Virus record (IMG/VR): IMGVR_UViG_3300017989_000148
Coordinates: 1-52,114 of that record
Length of the DNA stretch: 52,114 nt
Strand: one strand, 5' to 3'
Source of the DNA: a virus
Below are positions 46,301-52,114 of the stretch, piece by piece; positions within the stretch are counted from its first letter, which is position 1; each line of letters opens with the position of its first letter. The notes under the pieces were generated by a model, which saw only the letters and a list, made by a program, of their open reading frames with translations, was not told the DNA's origin and did not search any database. The position numbers and the translations under genes were made by a program.

Positions 46301-46757
46301 AATCGAGACGCAGATCGGGCTTTTGAAGCGCGCGCTTGTCTACGCCCTAGCAGTTGTTGGCGGCGCGATCGTCGGGGCGACCGCAGGGATCAATCCTGTC
46401 CGGTGGGGCGCGGCAGCACTTGGGGCTATCGGCGGCGGGCTGGCTGCCTTCCTCTTCGACCTCTTGTCGCCGGGCTTCCAACACGGAGGGGAGATCGGTG
46501 CCTTGCCGGGAATGCCGGCATTGCCGATCGGTGCTCCGGTAGCAGTCAAGGCGCATGTAGGAGAAACGATTGCGCCGATAGGGCGATCTCCCGCGTTCGC
46601 TGGGGCAGGGGCTGGCGGCATGGATGTCAAGGTCTATCTCGGTTCCGGGTTCTACCGCGAGTGTGCCGACTATATGGTCAAGGTGATCGACCGCAATGGG
46701 CGCGAATACGTTGGGAAGTCGCATTCCGCATCAGGTCTGACTAGGAGAATCGGGTGA
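40374..46757 (+). CDS. Tape measure protein containing an intein
   Basis: 2127 residues encoded; 1769 after removal of a 358-residue intein. The N-terminal part (1-220 and 579-720) is the conserved TP901-type tape measure core (TKFTMTDIAAGMEALGRAGF, then VGIQG before and SMAGTSLRFAF after the intein). The long middle is helical, with a Gly/Pro/Ala linker near 960-1010 and a second near the coiled coil RREQEQAAKDAATAM. Two hydrophobic segments (near 1755-1775 and 1985-2010) suggest membrane-insertion helices. Tape measures set tail length and help DNA enter. The decamer lies one base before the ATG. Confidence 0.9.
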   Translation: MAQGEALGTAYFDLMARQQGLNAGLLAAGNTLRGWHGRMAKFATIAIGVVGIAAVVKGLNSVVSAAASFEQAMADVRAVTQPTAQQFEQLEQTAKELGKTTKFTMTDIAAGMEALGRAGFSTTEIIGSMAGVADMAAAASISLGEAADIASKTIRALGLEASESTRVADVLAQAAASSNTTVTMLGESLKYIAPIARSAGFSLEETVAAVAKLGDVGIQGCYDDQTDVLTRRGWISWQDARMDDEFATLNPESNEIEYQSPSRLVRYRHNGCMYQVRNQSIDLSVTPDHRMWVMGRGQEAYEVLTAEEVAGRQVRYQTGAMEWRGNDAATYRLPGFQQYRGSWVKEVSALEVDAELWAAFLGWYISEGSSDVHRGNYRVRITQRPGDVRDRMRSVLAMLPWAVVESKDGFSITNQQLWNEVRRLGKAHEKRIPQYAKEWSPRLLRLLLAALIEGDGDQNGAYYTSSIQLRDDVMETALKLGFSTSIYLVARAGHETNLESEGRPIRARFDQWKVNIRKRSHPWFTPSEYTGAHGARLDGSRHEAFEGWVEYDGEVFCAEVPNHLLIVRRNGKAIVSGNSMAGTSLRFAFSELIATSGDFVDQLHEMGVSLADITGPGGELLQFSEILGVLTEHGATTAEVIAMVGKRAGPALAALIQNNDGLREMVTLLENASGAAREMAEVRLQTLSGQLEVLRGSWELLKVTIGEKVIPILTRLVQDTLIPTVNRVVEWAEESGALETALESLFSTLAGSFEWVIGNWRQVVTGLEAVGAALAAIVVFTNPILALVSALTALGMALAGGGIDRPVAQAERSLQAFGAQLDYLLNLAVATGSEQQLAGVFERIRIAIREAIEETEDLDIQGRRALYRFSIALFDLQKEVMDLPLGEAVDAWNAGLRELFADWEGMFPVLGDIETAMSQMTTTWEADLLNLRATIALITGDLEEMTEEAEGAASAVFSGITFGAGAAPAGTGPTFGAQPPQVFTWGAPQPPGEAPGGAPGTAPGAVPSPEDAASALAWADAFEQLRAAMEEDPTQALAPLQDFLATYGEIPAALLSGGSAARTLLGDFEQLQRLGMEGLEDEIAILEDILGRVAAETQTSAADVSALAEALGGLNFDDPVAALGELYQLSQQYSKPTEMAMIGASLRQLESFVANLAALPEQLRPENWQAIVDAFDELQRSTTAAIQDGEQLAGFTVGTLRDVWDQLEGMGTPTRELVDMFVRFADELGDKPDLLREIHSILEGALVEQRDLLEAQRDFGQATRETESTIAYLERALGVTSDAAAEAASSMRQAASAAQTLAQSLQAKAISEAGTIFDEIDRVIEELTTGTQTITTTTHAPFETRAGIPKGIPEEVAYEAELSIGEMAERISEISGASGVLSMLRDGMWRLGAGTGEAGTAIEELYQRIQQYTSGMNPEEIAAEMQAAEEKAAREKETAAREAESQAKQALREQERAAEEARREQEQAAKDAATAMLDAFREQFTAPIAQALATGDWMTAAEAIRQMSADFPALSAEAETVSEVLAGVGMAGLNQVDVLNMLTGMEGDLLGVLEKRIQLAEQAGEFDLAEALRAAAGEAKAFFAPEKTWKEKAAEWLDKGWSALIQEAIGVLPEKVSTFASGLFDVFKKGLTDPLAAITSALGLAGSVLDMFVSGLEERRRELQKVLDFYVSSFDRIAGLLGGGGILGALANLAVSAVKMTTLEGVDLLVEGFNALLGVVGSLISSFTSLIQKSAAYQAIQEEARPIWQAFYDLIGEFLWPIAAAIKVVREWLGIQSDVNDETREALQNLNVPIGWKMERLRYEAIRPGEPPPSTGGGAEIEIPPWAEPFGQALGEAIIGLLEGFGISSWTDILEGVREKASRLWSWITSRLPDIMDAADQSIRIVGDFLERNGITLDGIISWIQRGITWFIEEGPGWIEDLTDWLDRVVDAIEAGAAWLTENLPTWNELSASIDNWIDELGGLMDFDGVKSELSGIETQIGLLKRALVYALAVVGGAIVGATAGINPVRWGAAALGAIGGGLAAFLFDLLSPGFQHGGEIGALPGMPALPIGAPVAVKAHVGETIAPIGRSPAFAGAGAGGMDVKVYLGSGFYRECADYMVKVIDRNGREYVGKSHSASGLTRRIG
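41034..42107 (+). mobile_element. Intein with LAGLIDADG homing endonuclease, in the tape measure
   Basis: 358 residues between Cys1 (residue 221 of the precursor) and Asn358, with Ser as the +1 extein residue. The N-block CYDDQTDVLTRRGWISWQDA, the B-block VTPDHRMWV (TxxH at 66-69) and the C-terminal blocks VFCAEVPNHLLIVRRNGKAI and VSGN are present. Two LAGLIDADG-type helices, LGWYISEGS (141-149) and LLAALIEGDG (227-236), bracket the endonuclease. Penultimate Gly replaces the usual His, as in several phage inteins. Splicing chemistry: Cys1, Asn358 and Ser+1 are all in place. Confidence 0.92.
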
Positions 46758-48370
46758 GGTCCTTCACGAAGGCCACGAACAAGCAAGCGGTCTTGCTCAA
46801 GTTCGAGGTCGATCATACCGATGGAACGACTAGGAACATCGCCGATCGCGTCAGGCGAATCACCGTTGGCTCGGATGTCGATCGCAAGGATTGGTACTGC
46901 CGTGTCGACCTGACGAATCATCCGAACCTGAACTCGCTCGATCCGCTGGACTCTAGTTCGACTCTCAACAAGGATGGATCGAGCGTATACGACCCTCTGC
47001 TCGAACGGTCTCACGACGTGCGTGCCTACATCCGCAAGGACGCTGGCGACTCGTGGGAGCTTGCCTTTCAGGGCTATGCGCTAGGAGCGAGTTCACACAC
47101 TGAGGTCGAGATGGACGACACGGTGTCGTTCGAGCCGTATGGCATTTCCTCTCGGTACAAGCGCGACCAGCGCATGAGCAAGTGGGTCTACGAAGGCCGG
47201 ACCATCGCTGATCTCACCGCGTCGGTTCTGGCCGACTCAGAGTTCTCGGGGAACCTAGCCCACGTGGTCGTTGAGGACAATCCGAACTTCGCGATCGACA
47301 CGTACGCGACGGGCGAGGTCACGACGTGGGAGGCGCTACAGAACGCGGTCCATCCGACAGGCTACGTCCTGGCCTGTCGGTACAAGGCAAACGCAACCGC
47401 ATTCAACGATGGATCTGCGTTGTCAACAAGCGGGGAGGGATTCTATCCCGTCCTCTACGACCCGCTGCGCTACGGGACAGGTCTCAGCGCTGAGACAGCG
47501 TTGGTCCAGGCTGCTCGTGGAGTAGACGCCACGTTCACCGGGCAGTTCTCCGTTCGCGACGTTGAGGTGGGCATTGAGGACGTTCGGAACTTCATTCAAC
47601 TCTACTACTACGACCGGACGATTGCCCGCACCAACAACATCATCGTTAGCGACTCGACCTCGCGCGACAACTATGGAATCCCGTCAGGCGGGACGGCGCG
47701 TAAGTACTGCAAGATGCGCCTTGTCGAGGAGCGAGGGTCCTGCATCGACACTGAGGGAGAGGCCGAGGACTATGCTTACGCCTGCCTTCATGACCTCATG
47801 GATCCAACGCCGGATGTGCGGATCACGATCCCCTATGTGTACCCGAATGCGGAGCCGCACGACTACATCCGCTTCGTGGGGAACGACTACACAATCGACG
47901 TTGGAGTCATGAGCGTTGAGTGGACATTCGACGTGGAGAACCAAGTAGGGCAGACCATCATCTCCGGCACGGTCAACAAGGTGATCGGCGAACGCGCGTA
48001 CTGGCTCGGGCAGGACCTCACCGAAGAAGAGCGCCAGGCGCGGTATCAGGCGTGGTTGCTCGGCGCGATGGAAAAGCTGCCCACTCCGAGCGGTCTTCAC
48101 CTTCGGACGTTCGTTACCCAGGGAGACGATGGAACGTGGGTGAGTGCCGTTCATGCGAGCTGGAATGCCTGCCGGTCATGGCAGTTTGACCATACGGACG
48201 TTTGGGCGTCGATCGGCAGGGAGGGGCGTTGGGGCTCTGCTCCGTATACGCAGACGCGCAAGAACTACGCAATGATCTCCCCTGTTCCGACAGGGGCTCA
48301 GGTTTGGGTGCGAGTGAAGCATATTCCGTGGAATCCGATAAACGATCAGGGTCGTGCGATGGGGGGATGA
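46754..48370 (+). CDS. Distal tail / tail-tip protein
   Basis: 538 residues from a GTG overlapping the tape-measure stop. An N-terminal beta-rich part, a middle with DVRNFIQLYYYDRTI and EDYAYACLHDLMDPTPD (as in phage hub or tip proteins) and a C-terminal fibronectin-like segment (GLHLRTFV, then VWASIGREGRWGSAP). Position directly after the tape measure fits a tip or hub component. No exact family is certain. Confidence 0.6.
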   Translation: MRSFTKATNKQAVLLKFEVDHTDGTTRNIADRVRRITVGSDVDRKDWYCRVDLTNHPNLNSLDPLDSSSTLNKDGSSVYDPLLERSHDVRAYIRKDAGDSWELAFQGYALGASSHTEVEMDDTVSFEPYGISSRYKRDQRMSKWVYEGRTIADLTASVLADSEFSGNLAHVVVEDNPNFAIDTYATGEVTTWEALQNAVHPTGYVLACRYKANATAFNDGSALSTSGEGFYPVLYDPLRYGTGLSAETALVQAARGVDATFTGQFSVRDVEVGIEDVRNFIQLYYYDRTIARTNNIIVSDSTSRDNYGIPSGGTARKYCKMRLVEERGSCIDTEGEAEDYAYACLHDLMDPTPDVRITIPYVYPNAEPHDYIRFVGNDYTIDVGVMSVEWTFDVENQVGQTIISGTVNKVIGERAYWLGQDLTEEERQARYQAWLLGAMEKLPTPSGLHLRTFVTQGDDGTWVSAVHASWNACRSWQFDHTDVWASIGREGRWGSAPYTQTRKNYAMISPVPTGAQVWVRVKHIPWNPINDQGRAMGG

Positions 48371-48371
48371 G

Positions 48372-48773
48372 ATGGCACTGACGAAGGACAGAACCGAAAT
48401 CATGTCGAGCGTGGCGGTCAGCAATTCAAGCTCTACGACACTCGGGCAATGCACCAAGGTGGACTGCACGAAGTTCGCGGAGTTGATCTGTGAAGCGGTC
48501 GTGCAGTTCCACGCATCGGCATCGGGCGACGTGCGAATCCATGCGCGGGCAAGCACGGAAGATACGACGGCTGCATGGTCGCAATGCGTTGACTACGGCG
48601 CTGACGAGACTGGGTATTTCGATGTGACTTGTGATGCAGGCAACACCGTGCGCAAGACGGTGCCACTGTGGAGCGATCCACTCTACCTCAAGTTCGTGGC
48701 GACGAACTACGACGACACAGTAGCCGCTACGGTCACGGTCGCGTATGTCGGCCAAGAGATCGACCCGACATAG
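48372..48773 (+). CDS. Small beta-rich tail protein
   Basis: 133 residues; GGGGGGATGAG precedes the ATG. VSNSSSTTLGQCTKVDCTKF, with cysteines near 26, 31, 40 and 73, is a beta-sandwich-like sequence. Lies within the tail-tip operon; role unknown. Confidence 0.5.
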   Translation: MALTKDRTEIMSSVAVSNSSSTTLGQCTKVDCTKFAELICEAVVQFHASASGDVRIHARASTEDTTAAWSQCVDYGADETGYFDVTCDAGNTVRKTVPLWSDPLYLKFVATNYDDTVAATVTVAYVGQEIDPT

Positions 48774-48782
48774 GAGGCGAAG

Positions 48783-49862
48783 ATGATTCCAGGCAAACTC
48801 CCAGGCGGCGGGATCAACCGGCTTGCCGATGTCGCTGTAGCATCTGCTTCGACTGGGCAGCTCCTCGTCTACAACAGCACTACCGGCAAGTGGGCGAATA
48901 GCTCGATCGTCACCGCTAACACGACGTTCCGCCGAGCAGACGACACGGTCGTGGTCGGAATCGACTGTGCGGTAGCTACGGACGACAAGTATGCCACGCT
49001 GAAGTTCCTGGATACCGCAGTCCAGAAGTACGGCATCAACTACCAGCAATCCACCGGCGACTTGTATATCTGGTCGTACACGGATTCTGAGTACGTGCTT
49101 CAGTTCGACGTGTCGGAAAGGGACCTGAAGTTGATCCCGAGTGGAGGCGGTTGTGTTGGTGTTGGGACATCGGCCTTCGGCGCAAACGCAGTAGGCGTTC
49201 TGACCATCAAGGCGGGGACACACCCAACGGCCGAGGCGGCTGATTGCTCGTCCTTCTTCGTTGAGGATGCAGGGGGCGCGGGCACGGCCTCCCCCTTTGC
49301 TATCGACGAGGAAGAGAATGAGGCGGAGTTGGCCCCGCACGTGTTCAAGCTCTTCGACCCGGACCCAAACGCGGTTTACCCGTGGTCGTTCTACGGGCGT
49401 AACGGCCTACTTGGAGTGGAGATCAACGTTGACATGTACGGGGCGATCCACGCGCTAGAGGAGATCACCGGCAAGCAGTTCATTCACACGGCAGAGATTC
49501 CGCGGAAGGTCGAATACGAGGACTGGCTTGCACTGAAACGCGAGCAGTTCGTCGTGCAGTGGATCGAGGAGAACACGGCCGAAGAGGAGGTCCCTGTCGA
49601 GAATGCTGTCGAGGAGCGGATTGTCGGCGGGAAAGGGAAGCGGCGGTATGAGCTGGTAGACGGCGTGGTTCATGAAGTCCATGACCGGAGTACAAAGCCA
49701 GCCCGGCGGCGCGTCCTGAAGGCAGGACACCGCTTCGACGAAGAGACCGGCAAGGCCTATCGCCTCGTCACGCCGACAAGGGAAGCGGCAGAAGCAGCCG
49801 CCAAGAAGGAGTTCCGGAAGGATCTCCCGAAGTGGCTCAAGGACCGGGTAAAGCATGGGTAA
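48783..49862 (+). CDS. Tail fibre-like protein
   Basis: 359 residues behind TAGGAGGCGAAG. N-terminal beta-repeat region (GQLLVYNSTTGKW, LKFLDTAVQKYGINYQ) as in phage fibres with triple-stranded folds, and a helical charged C-terminus (TREAAEAAAKKEFRKDLP). It overlaps the next gene by 8 nt. Receptor-binding or fibre-adaptor role is inferred from order. Confidence 0.6.
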   Translation: MIPGKLPGGGINRLADVAVASASTGQLLVYNSTTGKWANSSIVTANTTFRRADDTVVVGIDCAVATDDKYATLKFLDTAVQKYGINYQQSTGDLYIWSYTDSEYVLQFDVSERDLKLIPSGGGCVGVGTSAFGANAVGVLTIKAGTHPTAEAADCSSFFVEDAGGAGTASPFAIDEEENEAELAPHVFKLFDPDPNAVYPWSFYGRNGLLGVEINVDMYGAIHALEEITGKQFIHTAEIPRKVEYEDWLALKREQFVVQWIEENTAEEEVPVENAVEERIVGGKGKRRYELVDGVVHEVHDRSTKPARRRVLKAGHRFDEETGKAYRLVTPTREAAEAAAKKEFRKDLPKWLKDRVKHG

Positions 49863-52114
49863 CGACCGCATCACCGCACAGATGATCCACCTCCGTGCCT
49901 ACCCCGACCAGTGGGCGTCGGACTTCTCTGTAGTGAAGACCATCACGGCGCTCGGTGATGTAACGCCGCCGGCCGCTGTGAGTGGACTGAGCGCGACAGC
50001 GAAGCAAGGCGCAATCCTGCTCACGTGGGACAACCCGTCCCTCAACCGAGACGGGTCTACACTGAGAGACCAGGACCGAGTTCGGCTCTACCGTAGTTCC
50101 GCTGCATCGATCAACATTGACAACTCGGCCACCTTCGACGACACAACGGACATCGGGTGGACCGAGCAGTACCGCGACGACGTAGGCGCGGGCATCACCA
50201 AGTATTACAAAGTCACCGCGTTCGATCGCACAAGGAATCAAAGCCTAGCCTCTAGCGAAGTTCATGCGACAGCCGGGGACGTCGACCCGACGACAGACAT
50301 CCCGGACAATGCGAGCGGGCTTGTGTTCGATGACACAATCGGCACAGGCGGGGTGACTACAGGCGACGGGATGATTGCTGTTGTCTTCCAAGACCCGGCG
50401 ACAACCTGGCGCAACTTCGATCACTACCAGCTATGGTATGCCGAGGACTCAGGCGGTGGCTACGGTGCGTGGACGGAGATCGCCCACGTCGAGCGGTGGG
50501 GGCACCTACTCCAAGACCTCGACACAACGCACGCGTTCAAGTTCAAGGCGATCATCGTCGCAACCGACGGGACGCCGAGCTCGATAGCTGACGAAGAGGA
50601 CAACAGCGGTTCGGGCTTCACGCCGAATCAGGCGGACAACTCGAACATCACGGCCGTTGCTGTAGTGGCGAAGTACATCATCGCCATCAACGAGGTGCGT
50701 ACTGCGCACCTCAAGGCCGGCACGATCACCGGCGACAAGATCTCAAGCACGACCACGATCACCGCTGGCACAGGCAACGACGTTGGCGTACTCGACGGCG
50801 CGGACGGGACGTATCGGATCTACGCTGGCCACGCAACGCCAGCGAGTGCTCCGTTCCGCGTAACGAAGGCCGGCGTTGCCTACATGACCGGCGCGGTGAT
50901 CTCCGGCACGATCACCGTGACAGGCGGCCCGCTCCTCGGCCAGAGCGGCGGGGCGAACGTCCTTTACGACGCAGGGATGGAACAGGCGAGCACGCCCTAC
51001 TGGGGAAGCAATGGCGCGCGCCAGGCAAGCGGAGGGAATCAGTCAAACGCGTGGTGGAAGATCACGCGGGCGGGTAGCAACGTCAACGACAACGCCCTCG
51101 ACCACGACGGCGGCATTCGCTACATCGAGGTCAACCCCGGCGAGATCTGGGAGTTCGGCGGGGACATCAAGACGGACGGGGCCTGCACGGGGCGCATCCT
51201 CGTCCAGGCGCTCGACGCAGACAAGAGCAATGTCGGATGGGCGACCGTCTTGTCGCGGAACAACGCAGCATGGGGCTCCGAGTCGACGACGTACACAGTG
51301 GCCGCGACGGTCAAGTTCCTGAAGTTCTACCTGCAGGCGTACGACTCTGACGGCTGGGCCGGCTTCGACAACTGCTTCCTGCGTCGCGCGGATCTGGAGT
51401 GGTCCTACATCCAGAACGTCTCGATCGAGAACGCTGACATCGTGAGTATGACCTTCGACAAGATCACGGCTGCGACGAACACCGCAAGCCTCGTGATCGG
51501 CGGGGCGGGCTACCTCAAATCGTCGAACTACTCGGCAGGCTCGGCGGGGTTTATTGTCAATGGCGATGGGTCGGCCGAGTTCAACAACGTAACGGTCCGC
51601 GGAACGCTCGACTTCGCGCACATCACGAAGCAATCGCTGTCGGTATTGAACTCGGAGCTGGCGGGGGGCATTACATCCAACAAGATCACATCCGTGGATG
51701 CGGGTACAATCAGCGCCGGGACACTCACTTCTTGCGATATCCGCACAGCTGCAAGCGGAGCAAGGGCACAGCTTGATGCAGGCGGATTGTTCGAGGCCCA
51801 TACGTTCACAATCTATGATGCGACAAGACAGCGTGTTTTCCTGGGGGCGGGAGCGCTTATACTTTACGATTCCGGCGGGACTGCCCAATCGCAGATCGTG
51901 GACAGCGATTCTGGCGCTAATGATTACATGGCCTTCTTCCGTTGTGACTCTACTACTGCCGGGAAGCCAGTATTGAAGTTGGATCAAGACGATATCTCAG
52001 AAGGGTTTATTGACTTCGTTGGTTCAGATCGAGGAGCGATCGATGAAGGGACTAGTTCCGTGAAGAGCGTCCGCGTAGAGGTGAACGGCGTTGTTGGCCG
52101 TATCGCGATCTATG
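49855..52114 (+). CDS. Host-specificity/tail-fibre protein, C-terminus cut by the window edge
   Basis: 753 codons to the window end with no stop. N-terminal fibronectin type III-like domains (VTPPAAVSGLSATAKQGAI and TYTVAATVKFLKFYLQAYDS), then beta-repeats with AGTITGDKIS and a KAGVAYMTGAVISG-type helix-less segment. The last residues (DQDDISEGFIDFVGSDRG, then VEVNGVVGRIAIY) are a common C-terminal signature of phage tail proteins, so only a few codons should be missing. Likely the central tail fibre or receptor-binding protein. Confidence 0.75.
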   Translation, partial: MGNDRITAQMIHLRAYPDQWASDFSVVKTITALGDVTPPAAVSGLSATAKQGAILLTWDNPSLNRDGSTLRDQDRVRLYRSSAASINIDNSATFDDTTDIGWTEQYRDDVGAGITKYYKVTAFDRTRNQSLASSEVHATAGDVDPTTDIPDNASGLVFDDTIGTGGVTTGDGMIAVVFQDPATTWRNFDHYQLWYAEDSGGGYGAWTEIAHVERWGHLLQDLDTTHAFKFKAIIVATDGTPSSIADEEDNSGSGFTPNQADNSNITAVAVVAKYIIAINEVRTAHLKAGTITGDKISSTTTITAGTGNDVGVLDGADGTYRIYAGHATPASAPFRVTKAGVAYMTGAVISGTITVTGGPLLGQSGGANVLYDAGMEQASTPYWGSNGARQASGGNQSNAWWKITRAGSNVNDNALDHDGGIRYIEVNPGEIWEFGGDIKTDGACTGRILVQALDADKSNVGWATVLSRNNAAWGSESTTYTVAATVKFLKFYLQAYDSDGWAGFDNCFLRRADLEWSYIQNVSIENADIVSMTFDKITAATNTASLVIGGAGYLKSSNYSAGSAGFIVNGDGSAEFNNVTVRGTLDFAHITKQSLSVLNSELAGGITSNKITSVDAGTISAGTLTSCDIRTAASGARAQLDAGGLFEAHTFTIYDATRQRVFLGAGALILYDSGGTAQSQIVDSDSGANDYMAFFRCDSTTAGKPVLKLDQDDISEGFIDFVGSDRGAIDEGTSSVKSVRVEVNGVVGRIAIY

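Overview
The window is the genome, or most of the genome, of a tailed double-stranded DNA phage or prophage with siphovirus-type (HK97-fold) morphology. Almost every gene lies on the + strand. Genes are packed with ATGA, GTGA or TGATG overlaps, GTG and TTG starts are common, and Shine-Dalgarno (SD) sites are strong. The host cannot be named. A diderm bacterium is suggested by at least three predicted lipoproteins, a small signal-peptide protein that looks like an outer-membrane barrel, and several very small membrane proteins. No rRNA, CRISPR array, insertion sequence or complete tRNA was found.

Layout. 1-2600: a - strand gene with an HEAAH zinc-peptidase motif runs off the left edge. A strong promoter then drives a short + strand cassette (coiled-coil protein, barrel-like secreted protein, holin-like peptide, membrane-anchored coiled coil), probably lysis or envelope functions. 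A - strand lipoprotein gene faces it. 2600-3660: a regulatory knot with three predicted promoters, an attenuator-like hairpin and two ribbon-helix-helix proteins. 3660-6480: small zinc proteins, a Rad52-type annealing protein and a putative single-strand DNA partner. 6484-6894: a non-coding stretch with two tRNA T-arm-like hairpins. 6895-9576: small genes ending in a large serine recombinase. 9596-14455: two ParB-like proteins, a replication-organizer-like protein, a hexapeptide-repeat protein, a small family sharing the start MSELA, and an HNH-like protein. 14485-18159: many small proteins, several membrane-bound, and the first ABA-sandwich protein.

18211-20251 encodes the small and large terminase subunits. 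Terminase and portal are not adjacent: 20252-26905 is a 6.7-kb cargo block with two lipoproteins, two ABA-sandwich proteins, a metallophosphoesterase and many small proteins. A promoter and terminator-like hairpin precede the portal-MuF fusion at 26995. After it come a signal-peptide beta-repeat protein, prohead protease, major capsid protein, connectors, tail terminator, a sulfotransferase-glycosyltransferase fusion, two related tail proteins, a tail chaperone pair with a probable -1 frameshift, and a tape measure protein interrupted by an intein. Tail-tip and fibre genes run to the right edge.

The most unusual signals are: (i) a 10-bp word, GCGGTCAGGC, found eleven times on the + strand and mostly abutting start codons, resembling in placement the start-associated sequences of cluster K mycobacteriophages; (ii) the tape-measure intein; (iii) the sulfotransferase-glycosyltransferase gene in the tail operon; (iv) the lipoprotein cargo block; and (v) a three-way-junction RNA whose loop could pair with the next gene's ribosome binding site.
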